Positions 26,760-36,955 are shown, numbered from the stretch's first letter. The stretch: DNA of 64,000 nt from Gammaproteobacteria bacterium 50_400_T64 (GCA_002162755.1 MAAS01000019.1:166304-230303), one strand, 5' to 3'. The notes: generated by a model from the sequence alone, not told the origin. Program-made: numbers and translations.

Positions 26760-26802
26760 GACAATTGACTTCGAAAGTATTGAAACCATGAAGCACATGT
26801 AA
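26760..26802 (+). pseudogene. Third, short remnant of an argS 3' end
   Basis: Bases 26778-26802 match the end of argS (TATTGAAACCATG then AGC, ATG and a stop) at about 21 of 25 positions. Translation in the matching frame gives IDFESIETMKHM and a stop, lining up without gaps with [12 protein letters not shown] of ArgS. It is more diverged than the copy at 25375. The match is short, so chance is not fully excluded. Confidence 0.6.
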
Positions 26803-26927
26803 ATACGCGCTTAGCCAACTAAAATAAAGTAACAGAGCAGCCCCGCCTTGTTATTCGTCAACCCACATTGCTGACAGACCATGCCATAATTCCCAAAAGT
26901 CTTAGCGACAAGGGAATGAGTCCAGCA

Positions 26928-27995
26928 ATGACATCAACGACAACGTGGGTACTACGAACTGCCGGCATTACAGCGCTTGGCGTGATCATCTTTCTCGCCT
27001 GGCAGGCACTGCAACCCAATGGGCTGCCCGAGGGTATAGCAGGCAGCAATGGTCGAATTGAAGCGGTGGAAATAGACCTGGCGAGCAAAATCCCCGGCCG
27101 CGTTGAGGAAATTCTGGTTAACGAGGGCGACTTTATTAAAGCCGGGCAAGTGCTGGCAAAAATGGATAGTCGCGTACTCGACGCCCGACTACGTGAAGCT
27201 CAGGCTGATTTACAGAAAGCAGAAGTTGGCGTAACAACGAGCCACAGCCGAATTACCCAGCGTGAAGCCGAAAAAACCGCCACTCAGGCCATCGTCACTC
27301 AACGCGAGGCGGAACTCGATGTCGCCGATAAACGCCTGGCCCGCTCCAAAAAACTCGCGCCTAAAGATGCCGTGGCCCAATCCGTACTCGACGAACACCG
27401 TGCCCTTTTCCTCAGCGCCAAAGCGGCTGTTAGCGCGGCAAAAGCTGAGGTAGCCGCGACCGAAGCCGCCCTCAGTTTTGCCCGCTCGTTAGTCATTTCT
27501 GCACAGGCTGAGGTAGCTGCAAAAACAGCTTCTGTTGAGCGCATTCAGGCAGATATCAACGACAGCGAACTTAAATCACCGCGCGATGGACGCGTGCAAT
27601 ATCGCGTTGCCCAGCCCGGTGAAATCCTGCGCGCTGGCGGCACAGTGCTCAATCTGGTCGATTTGAGCGATGTTTATATGACCTTTTTTCTGGCCACGGG
27701 AAACGCTGGTGTCATTCCTCTCGGTGCGGAAGTACGGATTATTCTCGATGCGATACCCCAGTACGTGATGCCCGCAAAAATAACCTTTGTTTCATCGGTC
27801 GCTCAGTTCACGCCGAAAACAGTTGAAACCGCCGAAGAGCGCCAGAAACTAGTATTTCGCATCAAGGCGCAAATCGATCCAACACTTTTGCGTGAGCATA
27901 TTCAGCAGGTGAAAACCGGCGTACCCGGCATGGCTTATGTGCGCATTGCCGATCGCCCCTGGCCCGCTGAGCTGCAAATTAAGTTGCCGGAATAA
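26928..27995 (+). CDS. HlyD-family membrane fusion protein of an ABC exporter (YhiI-like)
   Basis: Periplasmic adaptor linking an inner-membrane ABC exporter to an outer-membrane channel. One N-terminal membrane helix ([17 protein letters not shown]), a lipoyl-like half ([22 protein letters not shown]), a long coiled-coil hairpin rich in Ala/Glu (about residues 75-220), the second lipoyl half ([21 protein letters not shown]) and a beta-barrel domain. Start could be ATG 26916 or 26928; both follow AAGGGA. It is the first gene of a three-gene operon, with the next start two bases after its stop, matching the yhiI-rbbA-yhhJ order of E. coli. Confidence 0.88.
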   Translation: MTSTTTWVLRTAGITALGVIIFLAWQALQPNGLPEGIAGSNGRIEAVEIDLASKIPGRVEEILVNEGDFIKAGQVLAKMDSRVLDARLREAQADLQKAEVGVTTSHSRITQREAEKTATQAIVTQREAELDVADKRLARSKKLAPKDAVAQSVLDEHRALFLSAKAAVSAAKAEVAATEAALSFARSLVISAQAEVAAKTASVERIQADINDSELKSPRDGRVQYRVAQPGEILRAGGTVLNLVDLSDVYMTFFLATGNAGVIPLGAEVRIILDAIPQYVMPAKITFVSSVAQFTPKTVETAEERQKLVFRIKAQIDPTLLREHIQQVKTGVPGMAYVRIADRPWPAELQIKLPE

Positions 27996-27997
27996 GC

Positions 27998-30802
27998 ATG
28001 ACCCCACATCACGGCAGCGAGACGACAGAGCCTGTCGCCGTCGCTAGCCTCAGTGATTTAACCCTGCGCTACGGCGACATTAATGCGCTAGACGGCATTA
28101 CTCTGGATATTCCCGCAGGCTGCATGGCTGGCTTGATTGGCCCCGACGGCGTGGGTAAATCGAGCCTGTTAGCATTACTCGCGGGCGCTCGCACTCTGCA
28201 ACAAGGCCGCTTGCAGGTACTCGGCGGCGATATGCGCTCTGCCAAACATCGCCGGCAAGTCTGCCCGCGCATCGCCTACATGCCCCAGGGTTTGGGCAAA
28301 AACCTCTACCCCACCCTCTCGGTCACTGAAAATATCGATTTCTTCGGCCGTCTTTTTGGACACGATGGCGAGGCCCTGGCAAAGCGCAGTGCTCGGCTCA
28401 CTAATGCCACGGGGCTTACGCCCTTTCTTACTCGACCTGCAGGCAAACTCTCTGGCGGCATGAAACAAAAGCTCGGACTGTGCTGCGCGCTTATCCACGA
28501 TCCCGACTTGCTGATTCTCGACGAACCAACCACCGGCGTAGACCCCTTATCGCGCCGCTTATTCTGGGAATTAATTGACAATATTCGCCGTGACCGGCCG
28601 CACATGAGCGTACTGGTCGCCACCGCCTACATGGAAGAAGCAACGCGCTTTGACTGGCTAGCGGCTATGGATGCCGGCCGCGTACTGGCCACGGGCACGC
28701 CCGACGACTTGCTCGAGCACACCGGCACAAACTCTCTGGAAGAAGCCTTTATCGCCCTGTTGCCCGAAAGCAAACGCTACAACTATCAGGCCGTAGAGAT
28801 TCCGCCCCTGCAAAGCGATGGTCACAAGGGCGCAGATATCGCCATTGAAGCAAAAGATCTGACCATGCGTTTTGGCGATTTTACCGCTGTCGATCACCTT
28901 AATTTACAGATACAACGGGGTGAAATTTTCGGCTTCGTCGGCTCTAACGGCTGCGGCAAAACCACCACCATGAAAATGCTGACGGGACTCTTGCCCCCCA
29001 GTGAAGGCAAGGGCTATCTGTTTGGGCAGGAGGTCAACCCTCACGATTTGGCCACTCGCCGCCGGGTCGGCTTTATGTCGCAATCTTTTTCCCTGTACAG
29101 CGAACTAACTGTGGTGCAAAACCTGACACTGCATGCCCGTCTGTTTCATGTGCCGAGTGAAGTCATCCCCCAGCGGGTGGCCGAAATGCTGGCGCGCTTC
29201 GATTTGAACGACGTTAGCAACACATTGCCCGATGCCCTGCCACTGGGTCACCGCCAACGTTTATCACTCGCGGTAGCGATGATCCATCGGCCCGAAACTT
29301 TGATTCTCGACGAACCCACCTCTGGCGTCGACCCCATTGCGCGGGACGGATTCTGGAATCTACTGGCCGAACTATCACGGCGCGATGGCGTGACAATTTT
29401 TATCTCCACCCACTTTATGAACGAAGCCGAGCGCTGTGACCGCATCGCGCTGATGCACGCGGGCCAGGTATTGGCCACGGACACCCCGGCAAATCTCTGT
29501 GCATTAAAGGGTAGCGATACTCTCGAAGATGCCTTTGTCGACTACCTGATGGCTGCAGGTGCAGGCGAGCAGACAGGAAGTAATACGTCATTACCCAGCG
29601 AGCGAACCAGTCCGCTCGACAGTCAGGCAGAGTTACGCAGCAACAGTGGCCTGCACGGTTGGCGGCGTATATTTGACCCGCGCCGCATGGGCAGTTACGC
29701 ACGCCGCGAGACGCTGGAACTGCGCCGCGATCCGATGCGCCTGACCCTGGCACTACTCGGTAGTGTCATCCTGATGTTCGTCATGGGTTACGGCATCACC
29801 TTCGATGTTGAAGATCTTACCTTTGCCGTGCTGGATAGGGACCAGAGCTCACTCAGCCGCGACTACGCAACGAATATTGCCGGTTCGCCGTACTTTAGCG
29901 AACAGGCGCCCATTATTAGCTACGAGGATCTGGATCGGCGTATGCGCGCCGGGAAACTCAGTTTGGCACTGGAGATCCCCCCTGGCTTTGCCCGCGATAT
30001 CGCTCGGGGACGACAGGTTGAAATCGGTGCCTGGGTTGATGGCGCCATGCCCACCCGCGCCGACACAGTTCAGGGCTATGTACGCGGCATACATGCCCAC
30101 TGGTTGCGTACCAAAGCACGTGAGGCTGATTACGGTGATGCTAGTGGATTAGCAGGGCTACTCACCATCGAAACCCGTTTTCGCTACAACCCCGACGTTA
30201 AAAGTGTGGTGGCAATGGTGCCTGCCGTTATACCGCTATTGTTGATGCTGATACCCGCGATGCTAGCCTCACTGAGTGTCGTTCGTGAGAAAGAACTTGG
30301 CTCCATCATAAATTTTTACGTGACGCCAACCACCCGGCTTGAATTTCTACTGGGCAAACAACTACCTTATATCGTGCTTTCTGCGCTGAGCTTTTTACTG
30401 CTCACCGTGCTTGCGGTGAGCGTATTCGGGGTAACTCTAAAAGGCAGTTTTTTAACACTGGCCGCCGCCGCACTGCTTTATGTCAGTGCCGCAACGGCAA
30501 TGGGCTTGTTAATTTCCTCCTTTATGCGCAGTCAAATCGCCGCTATCTTCGGCACTGCCTTGCTGACCATCCTGCCCGCTGTGAATTTTTCCGGCATGAT
30601 AGACCCCGTCTCGTCCCTGGAAGGTATGGGCAGGCTTATCGGTGAGCTTTACCCCACCACCCATTTCCTGACGATTTCTCGAGGCACCTATTCCAAAGCC
30701 CTCGATTTTGCTGATCTCTCCGCCTCATTTACGCCTCTGGTTTTAGCCGTGCCTGTGTTGCTCGGCCTGGCCGCAGTGCTGCTTAAAAAGCAGGAGCGCT
30801 GA
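27998..30802 (+). CDS. rbbA: Fused double-ATPase/permease ABC exporter (RbbA-like)
   Basis: 934-residue fusion. ATPase 1 has Walker [11 protein letters not shown] (about residue 47), LSGGMKQKL and [12 protein letters not shown]; ATPase 2 has Walker [11 protein letters not shown] (about residue 316), the degenerate signature LPLGHRQRL and [12 protein letters not shown]. From about residue 565 an ABC-2 permease follows with one helix, a periplasmic domain of about 170 residues and five more helices. E. coli RbbA (YhiH) was named for ribosome-associated ATPase activity, but its genomic context is that of a drug or small-molecule exporter. The stop overlaps the next gene's start. Substrate unknown. 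Confidence 0.9.
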   Translation: MTPHHGSETTEPVAVASLSDLTLRYGDINALDGITLDIPAGCMAGLIGPDGVGKSSLLALLAGARTLQQGRLQVLGGDMRSAKHRRQVCPRIAYMPQGLGKNLYPTLSVTENIDFFGRLFGHDGEALAKRSARLTNATGLTPFLTRPAGKLSGGMKQKLGLCCALIHDPDLLILDEPTTGVDPLSRRLFWELIDNIRRDRPHMSVLVATAYMEEATRFDWLAAMDAGRVLATGTPDDLLEHTGTNSLEEAFIALLPESKRYNYQAVEIPPLQSDGHKGADIAIEAKDLTMRFGDFTAVDHLNLQIQRGEIFGFVGSNGCGKTTTMKMLTGLLPPSEGKGYLFGQEVNPHDLATRRRVGFMSQSFSLYSELTVVQNLTLHARLFHVPSEVIPQRVAEMLARFDLNDVSNTLPDALPLGHRQRLSLAVAMIHRPETLILDEPTSGVDPIARDGFWNLLAELSRRDGVTIFISTHFMNEAERCDRIALMHAGQVLATDTPANLCALKGSDTLEDAFVDYLMAAGAGEQTGSNTSLPSERTSPLDSQAELRSNSGLHGWRRIFDPRRMGSYARRETLELRRDPMRLTLALLGSVILMFVMGYGITFDVEDLTFAVLDRDQSSLSRDYATNIAGSPYFSEQAPIISYEDLDRRMRAGKLSLALEIPPGFARDIARGRQVEIGAWVDGAMPTRADTVQGYVRGIHAHWLRTKAREADYGDASGLAGLLTIETRFRYNPDVKSVVAMVPAVIPLLLMLIPAMLASLSVVREKELGSIINFYVTPTTRLEFLLGKQLPYIVLSALSFLLLTVLAVSVFGVTLKGSFLTLAAAALLYVSAATAMGLLISSFMRSQIAAIFGTALLTILPAVNFSGMIDPVSSLEGMGRLIGELYPTTHFLTISRGTYSKALDFADLSASFTPLVLAVPVLLGLAAVLLKKQER

Positions 30803-31923
30803 TGAGTCCCAGTAATATTCTTTACCTCGGTTTAAAAGAGCTACGTAGCCTGATCCGCGATCCGATTATGCTGATATTAATTGCCTATGCCTTTAGCATT
30901 TCAATTTACACCGCAGCCACAGCTATGCCGGAGACCCTCAATAAATCGACCATCGCCATTGTCGATGAAGACCGTTCACCGCTATCGAGGCGCATTGCCA
31001 GCGCGTTCTATCCGCCCCATTTTGTGTCACCTGAATTAATCACCCGCGCCGAAATGGATGCGCGCATGGATGCCGGCCTCGATATTTTCGCCCTCAATAT
31101 TCCACCCAACTTTCAGCGCGACCTACTGTCTAGTCGCAAACCAACACTACAGCTCAATGTAGATGCCACACGCATGAGCCAGGCCTTTACCGGCAGCGGC
31201 CATATTCAAACGATTATTAATGCAGAAGTCCGCGCCTTCGTGCAGCGCTACCGCGCCACCCCCCAATTGCCGGTGGATCTTAATCTGCATATGCGCTTCA
31301 ACCCACAGCTGGACAAATCGTGGTTCGGCTCAATTATGCAAATCATCAACCACATCACCATGCTCTCCATCGTGCTCACCGGCGCGGCCTTAATTCGCGA
31401 GCGGGAACACGGCACCGTCGAACACCTGCTAGTCATGCCCGTTACACCCTTTGAAATTATGAGCGCCAAGGTCTGGTCAATGGCTTTGGTGGTGCTGGTC
31501 GCGAGCGCACTCTCACTTAAAATTGTGGTTGGTGGATTCTTGTCAGTACCTATTCAGGGCTCGATGCTGCTATTTTTATGTGGCACGGCATTGCACCTGT
31601 TCGCCACAACATCGATGGGAATATTTCTCGGCACCGTTGCCCGATCAATGCCGCAATTAGGCTTATTACTGATGCTAGTACTGCTGCCCCTGCAGTTACT
31701 TTCCGGTGCAAGCACACCCCGTGAAAGCATGCCTGAACTGGTGCAACTGGCCATGCTAGCAGCGCCGAATACACATTTCGTCGCCCTGTCGCAGGCTATT
31801 CTTTATCGCGATGCCGGGCTCAGTGTTGTGTGGCCGCAATTCCTCGCTATCGCTCTTATTGGTTCAGTCCTTTTTGGTTTGGCGCTGTCGAGATTTCGAA
31901 AAACTATAGCCACAATGACTTAA
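30802..31923 (+). CDS. ABC-2 type permease (YhhJ-like)
   Basis: 373-residue inner-membrane permease, second transmembrane half of the exporter. One helix near the N-terminus (LILIAYAFSISIYTAATAM), a periplasmic domain with ARMDAGLDIFALNIPPNF, then five helices (IITMLSIVLTGAALI-type segment around residue 195 to the end). The signature IREREHGTVEHLLVMPVTP typical of ABC-2 permeases is present. Its ATG shares one base with the upstream TGA, giving tight coupling to the ATPase-permease fusion. Completes a YhiI-RbbA-YhhJ type system. Confidence 0.9.
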   Translation: MSPSNILYLGLKELRSLIRDPIMLILIAYAFSISIYTAATAMPETLNKSTIAIVDEDRSPLSRRIASAFYPPHFVSPELITRAEMDARMDAGLDIFALNIPPNFQRDLLSSRKPTLQLNVDATRMSQAFTGSGHIQTIINAEVRAFVQRYRATPQLPVDLNLHMRFNPQLDKSWFGSIMQIINHITMLSIVLTGAALIREREHGTVEHLLVMPVTPFEIMSAKVWSMALVVLVASALSLKIVVGGFLSVPIQGSMLLFLCGTALHLFATTSMGIFLGTVARSMPQLGLLLMLVLLPLQLLSGASTPRESMPELVQLAMLAAPNTHFVALSQAILYRDAGLSVVWPQFLAIALIGSVLFGLALSRFRKTIATMT

Positions 31924-32378
31924 AAATAATTAAAACGTCTATTCCCTTTTTATGAATTCAGCAAACTTAGACAAGTAGCCTAAGCCTTGATATAAAAAAA
32001 CCGTCTCGCATTTTTATTCAGCTATTCTCACAATGTCATTCTCAATATATAAAGAAAGTCCTCCGTAAAAACGGCTCTCCAGAAAACATTACAAAACCCA
32101 ACTGGCAAAACCATGGGTAATTATAAGCATAGCCGCCAGCTATAGAGGCCAAGAAAACATTGACCCACATCACAATTAATTAACCACCCTCAGCCTTCCA
32201 TCGTAATGTAAAGCCATCGGTCGTTAGTGGAAATAAAAAACCATCTTATAGAAATATAATACGGTCTATTCGAATAGGGGCATTGGTAAATTCTAATGCG
32301 ACTTTTTGTTTCAACTACAGAAATAGAACCTCGTAAGCCTGCGAGACCAACCCAAAAATTATTTATACGGGTCACTTT
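31924..32378. other. Intergenic region without recognised gene
   Basis: 455 bases, AT rich, between the ABC exporter and the PEP-CTERM gene. I see no RNA gene, no convincing coding frame and no clear terminator; it presumably holds the promoter of the PEP-CTERM gene. Confidence 0.5.
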
Positions 32379-32996
32379 ATGAAATACTGTTTGTTTTTTC
32401 TTCCAATACTTCTACTGTCAAACCTGACGCAGGCAATGCCGATAAGTAATGCAACTATCATTCAAATGGGCGATGAGTATTCGAATATCAGTCGTTCGTA
32501 TCAAAGAAACCCGAAAGTGACCGGCTGGATTAAACCCCAGGACAACACTATTTATTCACCCTGGGCGAGGCATTGGGCCGAGTACACAGCCTACCTGACT
32601 AAAGGCGTCTGGGATATTGGCCTTAACGTCATCAACCGTGGCAACCTGGATGTTAACTGGTACGACACCTTTAAAGTCCGCAGTCGCTTAACTGATACCG
32701 CATTGATCACTGAAGAGATTCTTACAATTGATGCCAGCGATGAACAAATCAATCATAGTTTCTCCAGGGTTGAAATTGCCACTACCGGTAATTATACCGT
32801 TCAATACAAGTGGTTAAATGACAAGTGGGGCGGAAGAACAGACCCACTTCGAAGAGATGCCAATATTCAAATAAACAGTGTGTTTTTTAATCGTGTACCC
32901 GAGCCATCTAGCCTGGCATTACTTTCTCTCGGTGCAATTATTTTAATATCAAGAAAACGCGTATTCGCCACACCGCTCGAAAAAACATACGGCTAG
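32379..32996 (+). CDS. PEP-CTERM sorted exported protein
   Basis: 205 residues, no known catalytic domain. A signal peptide (LFFLPILLLSNLTQAMP) opens the protein, a probable beta-rich domain follows (choice-of-anchor type), and the C-terminus is a classic PEP-CTERM tail: VPEPSSLALLSLGAIILISR then KR. Such tails direct processing by exosortase and are typical of biofilm/EPS-forming Gram-negatives. Unusually about 13 residues (FATPLEKTYG end) follow the basic cluster. No exosortase gene lies in the window; another PEP-CTERM gene end lies at 63.8 kb. Function unknown. Confidence 0.85.
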   Translation: MKYCLFFLPILLLSNLTQAMPISNATIIQMGDEYSNISRSYQRNPKVTGWIKPQDNTIYSPWARHWAEYTAYLTKGVWDIGLNVINRGNLDVNWYDTFKVRSRLTDTALITEEILTIDASDEQINHSFSRVEIATTGNYTVQYKWLNDKWGGRTDPLRRDANIQINSVFFNRVPEPSSLALLSLGAIILISRKRVFATPLEKTYG

Positions 32997-33018
32997 TAAT
33001 GAGTATCCCGACTAAAGA

Positions 33019-33041
33019 CCGGCCTTACTACGTAAGGCCGG
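33019..33041. terminator. Hairpin after the PEP-CTERM gene
   Basis: CCGGCCTTAC-TAC-GTAAGGCCGG, a perfect 10-bp stem 22 bases after the stop. It is followed by CTTCCCCCC rather than a T run, so it may be a bidirectional structural terminator shared with the convergent dehydrogenase gene. Confidence 0.55.
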
Positions 33042-33109
33042 CTTCCCCCCACTAAGATCACACACTAGTGGAAACTCGATAAATAGCTATATACAAAGCT
33101 CCGAGTCTT

Positions 33110-34447
33110 TTAAGGCCAAATCCCCCGCTGCGAAGTTACTGCCACCAATTTATCAAGGGCAATAATTAATGCCGCCGTGCGCAGGTCAAGTGGGTAAGCA
33201 TGGCCATCTTCTGACTGCTCACCTTCTTCGGCAGTCAGGGATTTTAAACGCTCGACACTGACATCAACGGCCTTATTCATTTTTTTCAGTAATTTCTCAT
33301 TCACCTCATCCAGTTCCCACTGCTGGTTTTCGAGGTTTTGCACCCATTCAAAGTAGCTGACGGTGACACCACCGGCATTAGCAAGAATATCAGGTAACAC
33401 TTGAATACCTTTGCCAGCAAGAATGCGATCTCCCTCGGGGGTAATAGGCCCGTTGGCGGCTTCGACCACCAGTTTCGCTTTAATCTGTTCAGCATTGTGA
33501 GCACAGATTTGATGGCTGAGGGCAGCTGGCACTAGTATGTCGCAGTCAACCTCCAACAGTGCATCGTTGGTAGTACTCATGGTGCCGGGCAAGCCGATGA
33601 GAGAACCGTGCTCACGTTTATAGGCTGCCACCTCTGCCAGGTTTAATCCTTCCTTATCGATGATGCCGCCCTGAGAATCACTCAAAGCAATAATTTTAGC
33701 GCCCATACAATGCATTTGCTCGGCGACGACGGCACCGACATTACCAAAGCCCTGAATCGCCACGGTAGCGCCATTCAAATTACTCAGACCGGGCACCATG
33801 TGCTTGCCTATAAAGTGGCGGGCGGCATAACACACGCCTCGCCCTGTGGCCTCACGCCGCCCCACGGAGCCGCCGAGTGCGACCGGCTTACCAGTGACCA
33901 CCGCGCGATTATTATTGCCGCTGTGCATCACGTCGTAGGTATCGAAGACCCAGCTCATAGTTTGTTCATTGGTGTATAAATCGGGGGACGGAATATCAAT
34001 ATAGGGGCCAATATTGTCACCCAGCTCACTAATAAAGCGCCGGGTAATACGGCGTAGTTCGTGGGAGGATAGTTTTTTAGGATCGCAAATAACCGCGCCT
34101 TTAGCCCCGCCAAAGGGCACTTCAATTAAGGCACACTTCCAGGTCATTAAAGCAGCCAGTGCGCTTACCTCATTCAGGTCAACGTCAGGATGAAAGCGAA
34201 TACCACCCTTGCCTGGCCCCAGTGTGCGATTGTGTACCACCCGGCAGCCCTTAAATATTTGTACAGAGCCGTCATCCATTTCAATGGGAAAGGTGACGCT
34301 AATCACCCGCTTGGGATAGCGCAACACTTCAACAATACCTTTGTGGATGTGGGCAATACGACACAGAGCCCGGTCAAGATTAATATTGGTCATCGTATCG
34401 GCGCTGTTATCTTTAGCACTGTTTTGTTTAAGCTCAGACTGTTCCAT
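33110..34447 (-). CDS. gdhA: Glu/Leu/Phe/Val dehydrogenase, glutamate dehydrogenase type
   Basis: Oxidative deamination of an amino acid, most likely glutamate. 445 residues. The N-terminal dimerisation domain has CRVVHNRTLGPGKGGIRFHP and the catalytic lysine region TWKCALIEVPFGGAKGAV; the C-terminal Rossmann domain has VAIQGFGNVGAVVAEQM and NAGGVTVSYFEWVQN. These match hexameric NAD-type GDHs rather than the E. coli NADP enzyme. The start is the ATG at 34447 (MEQSELKQN) after AGGAAAACAGG; a longer frame reaches into dinB. Closely downstream of dinB on the same strand. Confidence 0.92.
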   Translation of the reverse strand: MEQSELKQNSAKDNSADTMTNINLDRALCRIAHIHKGIVEVLRYPKRVISVTFPIEMDDGSVQIFKGCRVVHNRTLGPGKGGIRFHPDVDLNEVSALAALMTWKCALIEVPFGGAKGAVICDPKKLSSHELRRITRRFISELGDNIGPYIDIPSPDLYTNEQTMSWVFDTYDVMHSGNNNRAVVTGKPVALGGSVGRREATGRGVCYAARHFIGKHMVPGLSNLNGATVAIQGFGNVGAVVAEQMHCMGAKIIALSDSQGGIIDKEGLNLAEVAAYKREHGSLIGLPGTMSTTNDALLEVDCDILVPAALSHQICAHNAEQIKAKLVVEAANGPITPEGDRILAGKGIQVLPDILANAGGVTVSYFEWVQNLENQQWELDEVNEKLLKKMNKAVDVSVERLKSLTAEEGEQSEDGHAYPLDLRTAALIIALDKLVAVTSQRGIWP

Positions 34448-34482
34448 ACCTGTTTTCCTGTTTGTTTTACAACGAGAACGTA

Positions 34483-35586
34483 TCAACTCTCATCTGAATC
34501 CGCCTCAAAAACCAGGGGATACTGATGACCCACCTGCCCCTGTGTCGAATCGACAAAACGCAGACCGATACCCAGTAAACGCACGCCCTGCTCACCCCGC
34601 CACCAGGCTTGCTCACATAAGCCATTATAACCTTCGAGTGTCATACCATCAGGTAATTCACGTTCGATTGTGGTGCTGGTGAAATCACTAAAGCGCATTT
34701 TTAAATAATGGCGACTCACCTGATAAGAGTCATCCACATTTTGATAGCGTGTTTGTAGCTGCTCGAACAAGGCAGGCAAGCGCGCGATGCAGGTGGCAGC
34801 ATCGGGTAAATCATCAACAAAAGTGGTTTCAACACTGAGGGATTTCCTACGCCGGTCGACCCTCACCGGCCGATTGTCTATGCCCCGGCTCAATTCAAAT
34901 AAACGCTTGCCCAGCACGCCGAAGTGTTCGCTTAACTTCAACAAACTAATCTCGCGTAATTCACCACAGGTTTTGACATCGAGTTGATGCAATTTCTTTT
35001 CAGTGACTTTGCCAACGCCGAATAACTTGCCCACCGGTAGGGCCAGCACAAAGGCATCAACCTGCTGCGGGGTGATGACAAACAGCCCATCGGGCTTTCG
35101 CCAGTCACTGGCAATTTTAGCGAGAAACTTACTCGGCGCCACACCAGCAGAAACAGTAATGCCGACTTCCGCTTTTATACGGGCACGAATCGCTTCGGCC
35201 ATTAAGGTAGCGCTGCCCTGATAAAGCTCAGTCGCACTGACGTCGAGAAAGGCTTCGTCGAGGGAAAGCGGTTCGACCAGCTCGGTAAAATCAGAAAAAA
35301 TATCGCGAATCTGCAGTGCCACCTCGCGATACTTTGTAAAGTTGGGCGGCACAATAATTAAATCGGGGCATAGTCGCAAAGCACGAGCCGTCGCCATCGC
35401 CGAGTGTATGCCGTACTCTCGAGCAGCATAATTACAGGTGGCGATCACACCCCTGCGTTCTGCACGACCACCGACGGCAATGGGTAAGTTCGCCAACGAG
35501 GGATCGTCACGCATCTCCACCGCCGCATAAAAACAATCACAGTCACAATGAATGATTTTTCGTTGCGGGCGAGTAAAATCAACCAT
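34483..35586 (-). CDS. dinB: DNA polymerase IV
   Basis: Y-family translesion polymerase, 367 residues. The catalytic motifs are IIHCDCDCFYAAVEMRDD at the N-terminus, where cysteine replaces the more usual methionine between the two aspartates, and EPLSLDEAFLDVS at about residue 105; the helix-hairpin-helix VGKLFGVGKVTEKKL and the little-finger domain follow. A C-terminal beta-clamp motif candidate is QVGHQYPLVF. SOS control is expected from the family, but I did not find a convincing LexA box upstream. Its first codons overlap a truncated methyltransferase frame. Confidence 0.93.
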   Translation of the reverse strand: MVDFTRPQRKIIHCDCDCFYAAVEMRDDPSLANLPIAVGGRAERRGVIATCNYAAREYGIHSAMATARALRLCPDLIIVPPNFTKYREVALQIRDIFSDFTELVEPLSLDEAFLDVSATELYQGSATLMAEAIRARIKAEVGITVSAGVAPSKFLAKIASDWRKPDGLFVITPQQVDAFVLALPVGKLFGVGKVTEKKLHQLDVKTCGELREISLLKLSEHFGVLGKRLFELSRGIDNRPVRVDRRRKSLSVETTFVDDLPDAATCIARLPALFEQLQTRYQNVDDSYQVSRHYLKMRFSDFTSTTIERELPDGMTLEGYNGLCEQAWWRGEQGVRLLGIGLRFVDSTQGQVGHQYPLVFEADSDES

Positions 35587-35734
35587 TGTTGTTCTCTAAA
35601 GAAATCTGCATCACGGCTATGGGAAGGATCGCGGTTTCGATGCGTAGCTGTTCTAAAATGGGAGACTCACGTAAAGAATTCGCCAATACAGCGTCGTAAA
35701 GCGCTTTGTCGAGACTGATGTATTTTGATGGCAT
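35579..35734 (-). pseudogene. N-terminal remnant of a class I O-methyltransferase
   Basis: A 51-codon frame with its own ATG reads LDKALYDAVLANSLRESPI then LEQLRIETAILPIAVMQIS, which resembles the start of family-3 O-methyltransferases (LRE...LREETA...MQISPEQGQ) up to the point where the SAM-binding domain should begin. It then stops, running 8 bases into dinB. The rest of the gene is absent, so this is probably a truncation scar. Called by memory of the family; a short leader peptide is the alternative. Confidence 0.55.
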
Positions 35735-35865
35735 CGTTCAAATTCCCTGTGTGGTCAGCCAAGAACTGACAAGTAGTACTATCTATGGTATTTAAGTGCC
35801 CTTATTCCACATTCAAAAATCAAGTACAGCATTTTAAACAGCGTAAAACCAAAAAGGAAAGAGTC

Positions 35866-36786
35866 ATGAGCGATACACTAAATTATGAAGGCCAAGTAGC
35901 CATTGTTACCGGCAGTGGCGGTGGCCTGGGCCGGTCTCACGCCCTGTTACTGGCCAGCCGTGGCGCCAAGGTGGTAATTAACGATCTCGGCGGCGATATG
36001 CAGGGTCGAGGCACCAGCGGTAGTAACAGCCCCGCCGACAAAGTGGTCGAAGAAATTAAAGCCGCCGGTGGCGAAGCTGTCGCTAATTACGACTCGGTAA
36101 CCGACGGCGATAAAATCGTACAAACGGCTATGGACACCTACGGCAAGATCGACATCGTCATTAACAACGCCGGCATTTTGCGTGACACCTCTTTCCACAA
36201 GATGACCGAGGATGACTGGGATCAGGTTTACAACGTCCACGTTAAAGGTGCCTTCAAGGTCACCCACGCCGCCTGGCCATACCTCCGCGAACAGCAGTAC
36301 GGACGTCTTGTCTTTACCGCGTCAAGCTCCGGTGTTTACGGCAACTTCGGCCAGGCGAACTACGCTATGGCCAAGCTCGGTTTATTCGGGCTGGCACAAA
36401 CCCTCGCCCAGGAAGGCGGTAAGTACAACATCAAGTGCAACACCATCGCACCCTTTGCCGGTTCGCGTATGACCGAAACCATTCTCGAAGAGAAGATGGT
36501 CAAGGCCCTTAACCCCGGGTTCGTCAGCCCACTGGTCGCCTATTTGTGCCACGAAGAGTGTCCCGCTAATGGCAACCTGTTTGAACTCGGCGGCGGCTGG
36601 TATTCACAGGTGCGCTGGGAGCGTAGTGAAGGCGTCACCCTACCCCTGACCCACGGTATTAGCTTGGAGCAAATCGTCGAAAACTGGGGCAAAATCACCG
36701 ACTTCTCCAGCAATACAGAACACCCCATCGTTGCCCTCGCTGGCTTCCAGAAAGTTGAGCCTAATTTGGCGACACTGCCCGATTAA
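35866..36786 (+). CDS. SDR-family 3-hydroxyacyl-CoA dehydrogenase (MFE-2 type)
   Basis: NAD-dependent short-chain dehydrogenase resembling the dehydrogenase unit of peroxisomal multifunctional enzyme 2. Cofactor loop TGSGGGLGRSHALLLASRG, the diagnostic NDLGGDMQGRG with an extended loop, NNAGIL, and the catalytic Ser/Tyr/Lys in FTASSSGVYGNFGQANYAMAK (core YAMAK). The C-terminal extension (LFELGGGWYSQVRWERSEGV) is characteristic of this subgroup. Start ATG 35866 follows AAGGAAAG; the open frame extends 27 codons upstream without a site. Likely fatty-acid or steroid side-chain oxidation, substrate not determined. Confidence 0.9.
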   Translation: MSDTLNYEGQVAIVTGSGGGLGRSHALLLASRGAKVVINDLGGDMQGRGTSGSNSPADKVVEEIKAAGGEAVANYDSVTDGDKIVQTAMDTYGKIDIVINNAGILRDTSFHKMTEDDWDQVYNVHVKGAFKVTHAAWPYLREQQYGRLVFTASSSGVYGNFGQANYAMAKLGLFGLAQTLAQEGGKYNIKCNTIAPFAGSRMTETILEEKMVKALNPGFVSPLVAYLCHEECPANGNLFELGGGWYSQVRWERSEGVTLPLTHGISLEQIVENWGKITDFSSNTEHPIVALAGFQKVEPNLATLPD

Positions 36787-36803
36787 CACCCATAAAATCA
36801 ACA

Positions 36804-36834
36804 CCCTTGTCAGGTCATCAAACGCTGACAAGGG
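36804..36834. terminator. Hairpin after the SDR gene
   Basis: CCCTTGTCAG and CTGACAAGGG form a 10-bp stem with an 11-base loop, 18 bases after the stop. No T tract follows, so it is terminator-like only. Confidence 0.5.
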
Positions 36835-36955
36835 CTTATCCCCCCAGCTACTCCATCAGCATAATTATGACCAGCACCCACACTGTTCACTAACAGCGTA
36901 TTGGCAACAGGAGCAACTTGAAAAGAAATAAATCAACACTAAAGATAGGCAAGAG

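Noticed and set aside
26760..26802. Chance match as explanation for the third argS end
   Set aside because: Not fully rejected as chance: kept as a low-to-moderate confidence remnant because the gap-free protein-level alignment and the stop codon agree, but the match is only about 12 codons.
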